A stretch of 62,854 nt of DNA, from NCBI RefSeq assembly GCF_000336715.1, contig NZ_AOMF01000153.1:1-62854 (forward strand), given 5' to 3'. Under the pieces are notes generated by a model. The model was not told the DNA's origin. It ran no database searches and worked only from the letters and a program-made list of their open reading frames with translations. The stretch is from Halococcus thailandensis JCM 13552 (GTDB taxonomy: Archaea > Halobacteriota > Halobacteria > Halobacteriales > Halococcaceae). The stretch's first letter is position 1, and the number at the start of each line of letters is the position of its first letter. This document shows positions 35,069 to 43,328 of this stretch, piece after piece. A program made the translations under genes and the position numbers.

Positions 35069-35659
35069 TCAGTCGCTCTCGGCGACCTCGTCGTCCTCTT
35101 CGAGGCTCTCGAGCGCCGACACCGCCTCACGGCGGTAGTTTTCGAGGGGGAGATCGTAGCGCTCCTCGGCCATCCGAGCGTACTCGTTGGTCTCGTCCTC
35201 GAAGGCCTGGAGCCGCTCGATCGTGCGCTCGGCGGTCTCGACCACCCAGCGATCGCGCGTTTCGGCGTCCACGACCGTGATCGATTCCGGCCGGACGGCG
35301 ACGTTCGTGTCGCCGTCGTCGGTCTCGTAGGTCCGTGGCTTGCCCGCCACCGCGACGTACTCCGGGGGTTCGATCTCCCGGAGCGCGCTCGCGGCCTCGG
35401 GCTGGTACTGGCCGGCGTAGACGTAGAAGGTCCCGGTCGGGTCGACCACGCGCCCCTGCCAGTACTCCGAATCCGAGCCGACGTCCTCGGTCTCGGTCAG
35501 CGTGCCGACGAAGAAGATCCGATTGGCGCGCTCGCCCGTCGGCAGGAGGAGGTAGACCGGCGCGCGCTCCTCGTCGCTCTCCTTGAACGTGTCGCTGCCG
35601 TCGCTGAACTCGCGGGCGAAGACGCGCTGGGCGACCTCGCGGGTGGGTGCACCGCTCAT
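35069..35659 (-). CDS. RPA-associated protein (COG3390-type)
   Basis: 196 residues with an OB-like core (VYLLLPTGERANRIFFVGTLTETEDV, WQGRVVDPTGTFYVYAGQYQPEA) and an acidic C terminus. It matches the partner protein encoded next to haloarchaeal Rpa proteins (rpap type), which co-purifies with RPA in related species. Its ATG overlaps the end of the rpa gene by four bases, so translation is coupled. Confidence 0.85.
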   Translation of the reverse strand: MSGAPTREVAQRVFAREFSDGSDTFKESDEERAPVYLLLPTGERANRIFFVGTLTETEDVGSDSEYWQGRVVDPTGTFYVYAGQYQPEAASALREIEPPEYVAVAGKPRTYETDDGDTNVAVRPESITVVDAETRDRWVVETAERTIERLQAFEDETNEYARMAEERYDLPLENYRREAVSALESLEEDDEVAESD

Positions 35660-36894
35660 AGTGACCTCGCTTTGATCAACGTCTCCTCGGCATCGGTCGG
35701 CCCGCCCAACTTCTCGAACTCGTTTGCGAGCACGTACCGCCCGAGCGTCGGTCCCTCGACGCGGTAGTAGCTTCCGAGGACGTCGCCCCGGATCTCGTCG
35801 GCGACGACGGTCGTATCGAGCGCGTCCATCGCCATCTCCTTCGCCTCGTCGAGGGTGATGTCGGTGAGCTCCTCGGTCGCCTCCTGGTTGAAGATCGTCT
35901 CGTGGACCTCGTTGCCGTCGTCGATGACCGCCTTCACGCGGAGGTCGAACTCACCCTCGACCTCGCCGTGCTCCGAACAGCGCCCGTTCTGGAGCACGCG
36001 CGTGCAATCGTCCTCGGGGCAGCGCTTGATGAGCCCGCTCCCGCGCTGGATGTCGACGAGCGCGCCCTCCACGGCGATCGCGTCGTCGCCGACCTCGAGC
36101 TCCTCGTCGAGTTCCTCGATACCCGTCGTGCGATTGAGTTTGACCGAAAACCGCCCCTCGTACTCGTCGGTCACGAGGTTCGTCAGTTGGTAGACGCCCC
36201 CCTCGTCGAGTTCGGGGAGATCGGAGGTCGCCCACTTGGTGAACTTGATCGTCCCCGAGGGATCGCCAAGCAGTCCGACCTGTGCGATCGACTCGCTCCG
36301 TGGCTCCCAGAGCTGGCTCACTTTCGCCGTCAGATCGACCCACTCCTCGGGCGTGTCTATCTCGGCGATCTCGCGCTCCTCGCTCGTTCCGCCCGACTCG
36401 GGCACGTCGATCTCCTCGTCGATTTCCTCGATGCTCGTGGTTCGATTCAGTTTGACCGAAAACCGTCCCTCGTACTCGTCGGTGACGAGGTTTTCGAGCC
36501 GATAGGTGCCGCCCTCGTCGAGTTCGGGCAGATCCGACGTCGCCCACGCGGTGAACTTGATCGTGCCCGTCTCGTCGCCGAGCAGGCCGACCTGTGCGAC
36601 CGACTCGCTCATCGGCTCCCAGAGCTGGAGCACCTCGACGGTGAGATCGACCCACTGCTCGGGCAGCTCGATGCTCTCGATCGTGCGCTCCTCGCTGTCG
36701 CCGCCGAGCTCCTCGCGATCCATGTCCGCCTTGTCGAGGTAGCTGCTCGTGACGCTCCGGCGAGCCTCCTCGGCGGGCACTCTGTACTCGTTGACCAGCG
36801 TTTCGAGGCGCTCTTCGACCTCCTCGACGCTGATATCTAGTGTATCGGAAAACTGGTCGTGTATCTCGGTCGCGTGCTGTTGTACGTCCGTCAT
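35656..36894 (-). CDS. rpa1: replication protein A with three OB folds and a zinc finger
   Basis: 412 residues from the ATG at 36894. An N-terminal helical segment (1-65) is followed by OB1 (about 75-162), OB2 (about 178-266) and a third OB region (about 270-400) containing a zinc motif C292, C297, C306 and H309. OB1 and OB2 are near copies: 68 of 82 aligned residues are identical between 81-162 and 185-266. It binds single-stranded DNA in replication and repair. A TATAAAAA box at 36955-36962 leaves a leader of about 35 bases. Confidence 0.92.
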   Translation of the reverse strand: MTDVQQHATEIHDQFSDTLDISVEEVEERLETLVNEYRVPAEEARRSVTSSYLDKADMDREELGGDSEERTIESIELPEQWVDLTVEVLQLWEPMSESVAQVGLLGDETGTIKFTAWATSDLPELDEGGTYRLENLVTDEYEGRFSVKLNRTTSIEEIDEEIDVPESGGTSEEREIAEIDTPEEWVDLTAKVSQLWEPRSESIAQVGLLGDPSGTIKFTKWATSDLPELDEGGVYQLTNLVTDEYEGRFSVKLNRTTGIEELDEELEVGDDAIAVEGALVDIQRGSGLIKRCPEDDCTRVLQNGRCSEHGEVEGEFDLRVKAVIDDGNEVHETIFNQEATEELTDITLDEAKEMAMDALDTTVVADEIRGDVLGSYYRVEGPTLGRYVLANEFEKLGGPTDAEETLIKARSL

Positions 36895-36954
36895 TGGGTG
36901 TCCTGTCTCCGCGTTGTTTTCGGTGGGAGACAGTCGTCGGTTGGCGCGCGACGG

Positions 36955-36962
36955 TATAAAAA
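36955..36962 (-). promoter_or_regulatory. TATA box of the rpa operon
   Basis: The minus strand reads TTTTTATA 61-68 bases before the rpa ATG, so the message for rpa, the associated protein and perhaps the ribbon-helix-helix gene would carry a leader of about 35 bases. Confidence 0.6.
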
Positions 36963-37033
36963 GTTGTGCGAGCGGAGTGAAAGTGATTCGGGATGGCGAC
37001 GGGCCTTTGTATCGCGACACCCAACGCATCGCC

Positions 37034-37309
37034 ATGAGCGACGACGGTCCGATCGCGCGCTTTCTCCACTCGACGGCGCGCGCCGCGGGCCGACGGTATG
37101 CCGAATCGAAACGTGCCTACAGCGACGGCCAGACCCGCGCCGACAGCGATGGGCCATACGACGAACACGCCCGCATCGTCTGCCGGCGCTACGCGCAAAA
37201 ACGCACTGTCGTCCTCGACGGCTACGAACCCGACTGCTTCGAAGCGGGCCATCCCGACTGCGAAGGCTGTCTCGAAGACATCCGCGAAGGCACCGTCGAA
37301 ACCTGGTAA
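37034..37309 (+). CDS. small cysteine-containing haloarchaeal protein, DUF7091-like
   Basis: 91 residues. An Arg/Lys-rich helix (FLHSTARAAGRRYAESKRAY) leads to a C-terminal part VCRRYAQKRTVVLDGYEPDCF with DCEGC, giving four cysteines and a histidine that could hold one zinc. It ends GTVETW. I recall this as the haloarchaeal DUF7091 family; function unknown. Repeat copy 4 begins immediately after its stop codon. Confidence 0.7.
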   Translation: MSDDGPIARFLHSTARAAGRRYAESKRAYSDGQTRADSDGPYDEHARIVCRRYAQKRTVVLDGYEPDCFEAGHPDCEGCLEDIREGTVETW

Positions 37310-37310
37310 T

Positions 37311-37612
37311 CCACTTTTTTCTGCGTCGGGTCGGCTCACGTCGTTCGCCGACCACTCCTTGAAAAACCTGGACTAAAAACCTCCGCTCACTTGCCTGCGG
37401 CTCGTTCGCGGTGAACCGCGCTCGTTTCACTCGCGCGGATACAAACTACCCACTACCGCACCGCAACAGCCCACATACCTCCCCAGCCGATTGCGCTCCT
37501 CGCTCGCGTTGCTCGCTGTGGTGCTCATCCCTCGCACAGTGTTCGCGCCCGGTGCTCACTTCGTTCGCACACGAGCGCGAGCGCGCCAACCGCTCCGCAA
37601 CCACAGAAACGA
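37311..37612 (+). repeat. dispersed intergenic element, copy 4
   Basis: It occupies the 316-base gap 37310-37625 between convergent genes. One base after the upstream stop it reads CCACTTTTTTCTGCG, a GTCGGC/GCCGAC stem, then CCTGGACTAAAAACC. The 29 bases 37411-37439 are identical to 19118-19146 in copy 3. Further quasi-palindromes of the GTGCTCACTTCGTTCGCAC kind fill the rest. No coding potential is supported. Confidence 0.7.
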
Positions 37613-37625
37613 CGACGGCCATCGC

Positions 37626-38309
37626 TCACGGTGCGGGTTCGTTCGGTGTCAGCAGCTCGCAGTAGTGAAACTCGCCGTCGCCGACCGGTCGCGTGACCGT
37701 CTCATCGGTCATCACGTCCACCGGCTCGTCGAAAATCGGCCCACCCCGGACGAACGTATGGAACTCGCCGTTCTCGCCACAGGGATCGACCTCGTCGGGG
37801 AGGTCCGCAAGGAACCCCGCATCGAACGCCCGACCGGCGAACGAGCGGTCGAACAGGTCGCCGTCGACGGAGACGACCGTCGCTTCGAATCGGTCGGCGA
37901 AATCGGCCGCGAGCGATGCCGTATCCCGCCTCCAAAGCGGCCAGTAGCCGTCGAGATCGGTGTCCGAGAGCTGCTCCTCGCGGTAAGCTCGGATATCGTC
38001 GAGCAGGAGATCGGCGAAGGCGATGCGCTCGATGCCCCGATTCGCGTAGTTCTCGATGGCCGCGGTCATCGCCCGCTCGTAGGCCTCGTTCGTCGGATCG
38101 CTCGGAAGTTCGACGAACTCGATCGGCAGCCCTACTGCCGCGGCCTGGCGCTCATAGAGCTCGCGGCGCACGCCGTGCATGCTGCTCCTCCCGGTGTCGG
38201 CCGCGATCGTCGTCAACAGTCCCTCGACGTGGACGTCCTCGTTCCGTCGCATTTCGTCGAGCGCGTACGACGCGTCCTTGCCACCGCTCCACGATAAGAT
38301 CGTGCGCAT
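37626..38309 (-). CDS. dph6: diphthine--ammonia ligase
   Basis: 227 residues. An adenine-nucleotide alpha-hydrolase domain starts with LSWSGGKDASYALDEM, the PP-loop of the MJ0570/Dph6 family, and the family motif CGENGEFHTFV lies near the C terminus. It amidates diphthine on elongation factor 2. The ATG at 38309 overlaps the upstream SDR stop (ATGA-type coupling); an in-frame GTG one codon earlier is possible. Confidence 0.9.
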   Translation of the reverse strand: MRTILSWSGGKDASYALDEMRRNEDVHVEGLLTTIAADTGRSSMHGVRRELYERQAAAVGLPIEFVELPSDPTNEAYERAMTAAIENYANRGIERIAFADLLLDDIRAYREEQLSDTDLDGYWPLWRRDTASLAADFADRFEATVVSVDGDLFDRSFAGRAFDAGFLADLPDEVDPCGENGEFHTFVRGGPIFDEPVDVMTDETVTRPVGDGEFHYCELLTPNEPAP

Positions 38310-39094
38310 CACCCGCGCAGCGTGCCGCCGTCGACCGGCAGCGCCGTTCCGGTGATGAAACTCGCCCGCGCGCTCGACAGGAACGCCACCGCGTCACCGA
38401 GTTCGCGCGGCTCACCGACCCGTTCCAATGGAATTCCATCGGACCAGTCGGCCAGCCCCTCTTCGTAACTGTCGTACTCGCCGCGCTCGACGCCGGCCTC
38501 GACGAGTTCCTCGATCCGCGGCGTCTCGTGACTGCCCGGCAACACGGCGTTTGCACGGATGTCGGGCGCGAACTCCCGCGCGACGGTATCGACCACGCCC
38601 GTGACACCGCGCCGGACCGCGTTCGACAGGACGAGCCCCTCGATCGGTTCCGCGACGCTCGTCGAGGTGATGGCGACCCAGGTGCCGGCGTCGCTGGCTG
38701 CGAGATGCGGGTGGGCCGCCGACAGCGTCCGGACGACGCTCATCACGAGCAGATCGTAGGCCGCGTACCACTCCTCCTCGGCAGTGTCCAGGAACGGACC
38801 GCTCGGCGGGCCGCCAGCCGACGTGACGAGATGGTCGAGTCCGCCGAATTCCGCGACCGTCTCGTCGACGAGTCGGGCGACGTCGTCGCCATCGGTGATA
38901 TCCGCCTCGATCGCGAGCACGTCGCCTGCTCCCGCCGCCGCGACGGTTTCGCGCGCCGCGTCGAGTGTGTCGGCACTCCGCCCACAGATCACGACGTTCG
39001 CTCCCGCCGCGGCGAGCGCTTCGGCGCTCGCGAGTCCGAGACCGCTCGTACTCGCCGTGACGAGCGCCGCGTTGCCATCGAGTTCGAGATCCAT
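38309..39094 (-). CDS. SDR-family protein with altered catalytic residues
   Basis: 261 residues with a Rossmann start ALVTASTSGLGLASAEALA (T-x3-SGLG-type) and a C-terminal LPVDGGTLRG. The serine of ITSTSVAE is kept, but the usual Tyr-x3-Lys is replaced by Leu and Asn in EGLVLSNAVRRGVTG. This matches the BKR-like subgroup that lacks a standard tetrad, so reductase activity is doubtful. The start at 39094 is used because the longer frame runs into the Tfx gene. Coupled to dph6. Confidence 0.88.
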   Translation of the reverse strand: MDLELDGNAALVTASTSGLGLASAEALAAAGANVVICGRSADTLDAARETVAAAGAGDVLAIEADITDGDDVARLVDETVAEFGGLDHLVTSAGGPPSGPFLDTAEEEWYAAYDLLVMSVVRTLSAAHPHLAASDAGTWVAITSTSVAEPIEGLVLSNAVRRGVTGVVDTVAREFAPDIRANAVLPGSHETPRIEELVEAGVERGEYDSYEEGLADWSDGIPLERVGEPRELGDAVAFLSSARASFITGTALPVDGGTLRG

Positions 39095-39116
39095 AGTGGC
39101 TCGACACGCGCCCGGC

Positions 39117-39596
39117 CTATAGCTCCTGCTCCCGAGGCGCTCCGTCGTGGCGCACCCGTACCTCACCCTCGCGAGTGACGCTCACCAGCAACGGTTCCCG
39201 AACCTCGCGGCCGCGCACCGCCCCGCCGGCCCGCTCGCCGATGGCGTTCAGCAGCTCCGGCGCGGTGTAGTTCACCTTCACACCGGCCTCGTCGCAGGCG
39301 TCGTAGATCTGCTGAGGAACGTCGTAGAGATCAGTCTCGGCCGGCACGGGAACACGAACCGGCGCTTCGAGCGCGTCGACGAACGCCACGGTCTCGCGGG
39401 CGCGCGCGACGTTCTCCCGCGCACTCGCCTCGATACCGGCGACGTTCGCCCGCGAGGTATCGAGACGCTCAGCGATCGTCCGCTGTTTTAGCCCGCGCTC
39501 GCGCAGCGCTAACACCATCGCTTGGCGGCGCGTGAGCACGCTGGTCGCCGGATCGAACCCGATCCGTGAAAGAACGTCGTCCACCTCGTCGGCCAT
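39117..39596 (-). CDS. Tfx-family DNA-binding protein
   Basis: 159 residues. The N-terminal half has a helix-turn-helix with VLTRRQAMVLALRERGLKQ and ERLDTSRANVAGIEASARENV, like the Tfx regulator described next to the methanogen fmd operon. The C-terminal half is a small ligand-binding-type domain. It is upstream of the SDR and dph6 genes on the same strand with a 22-base gap. The target is unknown. Confidence 0.88.
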   Translation of the reverse strand: MADEVDDVLSRIGFDPATSVLTRRQAMVLALRERGLKQRTIAERLDTSRANVAGIEASARENVARARETVAFVDALEAPVRVPVPAETDLYDVPQQIYDACDEAGVKVNYTAPELLNAIGERAGGAVRGREVREPLLVSVTREGEVRVRHDGAPREQEL

Positions 39597-39614
39597 CGGA
39601 CTGTCCAGTCCGGC

Positions 39615-40088
39615 CTACCCGCCCCAGAAGTTCTCGCGGCTGCCGAGCCGCTGCCGACGCTTCGGCCGCCCGTCCGTCTCGTCGTCCGCATCGCCTGCGT
39701 CCTCGGCCTCGCCGTCGTCCTCGTCTGCCCCGTCGTCCGCTTCGTCCTCCGCGTCCATCGGTAGTCGTTCGATCTCGTCCGCCCGTGCGTGATTCGAACG
39801 CACCTTCGTGATCTTCACGCGCGAGCGCGCGTCGGGGAGGACGCCGTCGACGAAGACGATGAACCCGTCCTCGGTGCGGCCGACGCCCGCCCCGCTCTCG
39901 TGCATGTCCTCGACGGTGACGACGAGCTCCTCGCCGACGGTGACGGGCTGGGATTTCAGTTCGCGGATGGGCTGGCTGTAGTGGTTACACCACTCCGCAC
40001 CGCCACGGTTGCCGTAGTGTTGACATCCCATTCCCGCGACCCGCTCGGAAAAACTGGGGCATTCGTCGGCGAGTGGACAGTCCGCCAT
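39615..40088 (-). CDS. TRAM-domain protein with N-terminal Cys/His cluster
   Basis: 157 residues from the ATG at 40088. The first 36 residues hold C4, C10, C22, H24, C34 and H36, a possible zinc site. A TRAM domain (about 52-105) with GEELVVTVEDMHESGAGVGR follows, then a long Asp/Glu tail and a basic end. TRAM proteins bind RNA. A TAAATGTTTA stretch (40111-40122) is the likely TATA region for this start. Confidence 0.82.
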   Translation of the reverse strand: MADCPLADECPSFSERVAGMGCQHYGNRGGAEWCNHYSQPIRELKSQPVTVGEELVVTVEDMHESGAGVGRTEDGFIVFVDGVLPDARSRVKITKVRSNHARADEIERLPMDAEDEADDGADEDDGEAEDAGDADDETDGRPKRRQRLGSRENFWGG

Positions 40089-40126
40089 GCTGCCGGTAGC
40101 GTGCCACCGGGCTAAACATTTACGGG

Positions 40127-40352
40127 ACCACCTTTTGCTGCGCTCGCTCACTTCGTTCGCTCGCTGGCAAAATGTGGATCAAAAGCCTCCTCCCTCCCTC
40201 GTCTCGCGGCTTCGCCGCTCGACATCGAGGCGCTTCGCGCCTCGCTTCGGTCGGTCGTCGGCCCGCTCACTCGCATAGGGCTCGTTCGCGGTCGGGCAAT
40301 TGATGCGTTCCGCAACCACCCCGCAACCGCGCACAGCACCGCCTCCGCCCGC
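40127..40352 (+). repeat. dispersed intergenic element, copy 5
   Basis: In the 265-base gap between the TRAM gene promoter and the end of mntH. The order CCACCTTTTGCTGCG, quasi-palindrome GCTCGCTCACTTCGTTCGC, GGCAAAA, GTGGATCAAAAGCC repeats the architecture of copy 3, followed by small palindromes with TTCG centres (GAGGCGCTTCGCGCCTC). No gene is supported. Confidence 0.65.
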
Positions 40353-40353
40353 C

Positions 40354-41610
40354 TCAGCCGAACAGTTCGGTGTAGATGAGCCAGACGTTGAGCACGACGA
40401 TCAGCGCGATGATCACGCCGAGCACCGTCGTCGTGCTCGTCCGATTTTTGAACGATCGCATCAGTCCCTCCTCGCGCGTGAACCACAGCAGTGGGATCAA
40501 CACGAACGGCAGCTCGAAACTCAGCGCGACCTGTGAGGCGACGAGCACGTCCGTCGGATCGAAACCGGCGATGACGACCGTGAGACTCGGGATCAGCGTC
40601 ACCGAGCGCCGGAGCCAGACATTGATCTGGAGGTCGAGAAAGCCGTCCATCACGGTCTGGCCGGCCATCGTCGCCACCAGCGACGAGGAGAGCCCGGCGG
40701 CGATGAGCGCGATGCCGAAGACCGTGCTCGAACTCGCGCCGAAGACGTTCTGCAGCGTGATGTAGGCGTCCTGGAGCGTGCTGATCCCCGTCCCCTGCAG
40801 GGCCGCGGCCGCGACGATCAACATCGCGGCGTTGACGAACATCGCCCCCGAGAGCGCGAACACCGTATCGACCGACTCGAACAGGAAGTGGCGGTGATGG
40901 ACCTCCTCGGTATCGCCCTCGGTTTCCATCAGTTCCGTCCGCCGATCCTGGACGATGTAGGGATGGAGATAGACCGAGTGGGGCATCACCGTCGCGCCGA
41001 GGATGCCGATGGCGACGTAGAGTGCGTCGGGGCCGGGAATCGACGGCACCAGCCCGCGCCCGATCTCGGCGGCCGTCGGCCGGGCGAGCACCATCTCGAA
41101 GACGAAGCCGAGCGCGATGATTCCCACTAAGGCCATGATGACGAACTCGACCCAGCGATAGCCACGGTCGTGGACCGTCCGTACGCCGAGCAGCGCGAAC
41201 GAGGCCGCACCCGCGAGCACCGCGCCGGCGGGTAGTGGGATCGAGAAGACGAGACTGAACCCGATCGCCGCGCCGATGATCTCGGCCATATCCGTCGCGA
41301 TCATCGCCAGCTCGGCGGCGGCCCAGAGCAGCCAGACCACACGCGAGGGCAGTCGCTCGCGACAGAGCTGCGCGATGCCTTTCCCGGTCGCGATGCCGAG
41401 TTTCGCCGCGACGATCTGGATGCCCATCGCCATGAGGCTGGCGAGCACGATGACCCACAGCAGCGCCGGCCCGTACTTCGCCCCGCCGGAGATGTTCGTC
41501 GCCCAGTTGCCGGGATCCATGTACGCGACGCTGATCAGGAATCCCGGTCCGAGATAGGTGAGCAGTTCGCGAAAGGAAACGCTCCGTAGCGAGTCGACGA
41601 CGCCGCTCAC
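40354..41610 (-). CDS. mntH: Nramp-family manganese/iron transporter
   Basis: 418 residues with about eleven transmembrane helices. The TM1 metal motif DPGN (32-35) and the TM6 motif MPH (209-211) are intact, so it should import Mn2+ or Fe2+ with protons. The start is a GTG at 41610 that overlaps the stop of a 64-residue ORF (GTGA). A probable metal-repressor site lies about 200 bases upstream. Confidence 0.92.
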   Translation of the reverse strand: MSGVVDSLRSVSFRELLTYLGPGFLISVAYMDPGNWATNISGGAKYGPALLWVIVLASLMAMGIQIVAAKLGIATGKGIAQLCRERLPSRVVWLLWAAAELAMIATDMAEIIGAAIGFSLVFSIPLPAGAVLAGAASFALLGVRTVHDRGYRWVEFVIMALVGIIALGFVFEMVLARPTAAEIGRGLVPSIPGPDALYVAIGILGATVMPHSVYLHPYIVQDRRTELMETEGDTEEVHHRHFLFESVDTVFALSGAMFVNAAMLIVAAAALQGTGISTLQDAYITLQNVFGASSSTVFGIALIAAGLSSSLVATMAGQTVMDGFLDLQINVWLRRSVTLIPSLTVVIAGFDPTDVLVASQVALSFELPFVLIPLLWFTREEGLMRSFKNRTSTTTVLGVIIALIVVLNVWLIYTELFG

Positions 41611-41801
41611 AGCCGACGCACCCGCTCGGAGTGAGAGGTCCGATCGTGACCGTCCCGCCCGTATCTGCCTCGATCGTGTCGACCCTGATCGTGTCCGTTT
41701 CGGCCACGCCCGTCACCGCCGATCCACCGATCACACGCTGTCGATCCGCCCGCTTCGAACCGCACCCGCTGTGGTCGTGGAGTCGTCACTGCGTTAGTCA
41801 T
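41607..41801 (-). CDS. possible His/Asp/Arg-rich leader protein coupled to mntH
   Basis: 64 residues, MTNAVTTPRPQRVRFEAGG followed by an Arg/Gly/Asp/His-rich part (GHDQGRHDRGRYGRDGHDR). Support: a GTATAT box (about 41830-41836) lies 29-35 bases before the ATG, and the stop overlaps the mntH GTG by four bases. Against: an overlapping frame from 41734 has higher third-position G+C, so the region may be leader RNA or a frameshifted remnant. The composition could bind metal; this is inference. Confidence 0.35.
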   Translation of the reverse strand: MTNAVTTPRPQRVRFEAGGSTACDRWIGGDGRGRNGHDQGRHDRGRYGRDGHDRTSHSERVRRL

Positions 41802-41836
41802 GTCTAACTAACTGTTTAGTACGAATGAGCATATAC
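41794..41836 (-). promoter_or_regulatory. mntH promoter with candidate DtxR/MntR-type operator
   Basis: The minus strand carries GTATATG (about 41830-41836), then ACTAAACAGTTAGTTAG and ACATGACTAA overlapping the expected transcription start. TTAG/CTAA half-sites recur at 41794-41797, 41804-41807, 41808-41811 and 41816-41819, reminiscent of the AT-rich TTAG-CTAA sites of DtxR-family metal repressors. The match is imperfect; the role is inferred from position before an Mn/Fe importer. Confidence 0.4.
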
Positions 41837-41889
41837 GCTTCGCCTCGTGACACCGGAGGTATATGCGGGCCCCGGGAGTAGCGACCCAC

Positions 41890-42399
41890 ATGACACGGAC
41901 CGACGTTCCCGACTGGGTGACGCTCACCGAGGGCGAGGACGTCCTCTGGCAGGGCCACCCGAGCCTCCGGCTCGTCACCCCGTCGGCTGTCGTCGCCCTC
42001 GCGCTCGCGATCGCCGGGATCGCCCTCACGAGCGTTCTCTCCGATCCGTCGATCCGCTGGTTCCCCCTGCTGGGCATCCCGCTGGGGATCGCCGTCATCG
42101 CGTGGGCGTACGTCTCGCTGGTGAGCACGCAGTACGTCCTCACGGACGAGGAGATCTATCGCAAGACCGGGATCGTCAACCAGAGCGTCGCCCAGATCCG
42201 CCTCGATCGCGTCCAGAACACGACGTTCAGCCAGTCGCTGACCGAACGGCTGTTCTCCTACGGCGATATCACGATCTACACCGCCGGCTCGGATACGATG
42301 GACATCACCCTCTCGAACGTTCCGGAGCCCGAGCGGGTGAACCAGCGCCTCACGGAAGCGCTCGACGCCGCCAGCGGAGTGACGAGAACCCGCCCCTAG
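41890..42399 (+). CDS. PH-domain (YdbS-like) membrane protein
   Basis: 169 residues. Two hydrophobic helices (about 36-58 and 62-82) are followed by a bacterial PH-like domain with STQYVLTDEEIYRKTGIVN and VQNTTFSQSLTERLFSYGDI. A GGTATATGCG box (41858-41867) places transcription at about the ATG at 41890, so the upstream in-frame ATG at 41863 is rejected. Function unknown. The TAG overlaps the convergent thrB stop. Confidence 0.85.
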   Translation: MTRTDVPDWVTLTEGEDVLWQGHPSLRLVTPSAVVALALAIAGIALTSVLSDPSIRWFPLLGIPLGIAVIAWAYVSLVSTQYVLTDEEIYRKTGIVNQSVAQIRLDRVQNTTFSQSLTERLFSYGDITIYTAGSDTMDITLSNVPEPERVNQRLTEALDAASGVTRTRP

Positions 42400-43271
42400 T
42401 GAATGGTCGCGCCCTGACCGACCCGCGAGCGATAGACGCGTGCTTCGACGCCGGCGTCGGCGAACGCGTCGAGCATCGCGCTACCGACCGCCCGCCGATC
42501 GTTCGCCCGACAGGTCGCGAGCACTGCGGGACCGGCCCCACTCACCGTGACGCCCGTGGCACCCGCCGCGAACGCGTCCTCGCGCACCGCCGTGTAGCCG
42601 TCGATGAGTGCCGCTCGCGCGGGCGTCACGACCGAATCGTCCATCCCACGCCCGACGAGTGCGGGATCGCCGCGACACATCCCGATCGCGAGGGTCGCGG
42701 CCTTCCCGACGGTGTCGACCTGGTCGTCCATCGTCACCTCTTCGGGCACCACCCGGCGCGCATCGCGCGTCGAGACGACGGTCTCGGGCAGGCAGACAAC
42801 GAGCGGGAGCGAGGTGTCGACACGCGTGACACCCTCGTCGGTGGCGACGGTGAACCCACCCAGAATGGAGGGGGCGACGTTGTCGGCGTGCGCGGTTCCC
42901 GAGACGACCGCTTCGCCCTCGGCGGCGATCGGAACGAGTTCCTCTCGCGTGTGCCCGCGATCGTACAGTTCGTCGAGCGCGACCGCGGCGGCTGCGGCGC
43001 TCGCCGCCGACGAGCCGAGTCCCGAAGCCGGCCGGATGCCCTTGTCGATCTCGATGTGAGCCGGCGCGTCGAGCGCCGCCGCGACCGCCCCGACCGTGTT
43101 CTTCTCCGGATCCTCCGGGATGTACTCGCTACCGGTACCCGTGACCTCGATCGTCGTCTCGTCGGCCTTCGCGACGCGAACGACGTCGGCCGGGCGCGAG
43201 AGCGCGACGCCGAAGACGTCGAAGCCACTCCCGAGATTGGCGCTCGTCGCCGGGGCCCGGACGGTGAGCAT
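42396..43271 (-). CDS. thrB: homoserine kinase
   Basis: 291 residues of the GHMP kinase fold: N-terminal MLTVRAPATSANLGSGFD, the phosphate loop PASGLGSSAA (81-90) and a C-terminal SGAGPAVLATC motif. It phosphorylates homoserine for threonine synthesis, feeding the threonine ammonia-lyase encoded 37 kb away. No other threonine gene is adjacent. Confidence 0.95.
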   Translation of the reverse strand: MLTVRAPATSANLGSGFDVFGVALSRPADVVRVAKADETTIEVTGTGSEYIPEDPEKNTVGAVAAALDAPAHIEIDKGIRPASGLGSSAASAAAAAVALDELYDRGHTREELVPIAAEGEAVVSGTAHADNVAPSILGGFTVATDEGVTRVDTSLPLVVCLPETVVSTRDARRVVPEEVTMDDQVDTVGKAATLAIGMCRGDPALVGRGMDDSVVTPARAALIDGYTAVREDAFAAGATGVTVSGAGPAVLATCRANDRRAVGSAMLDAFADAGVEARVYRSRVGQGATIH

Positions 43272-43328
43272 GGCCTCGCTTGCGAGAGTGAAGGTAAAAG
43301 GCTAGCGACGGCCGCGCCATCGATCGGT

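Noticed and set aside
39094-39166. Longer start of the SDR gene at 39166
   Set aside because: It would overlap the Tfx coding region in another frame and adds residues unlike the family N terminus.
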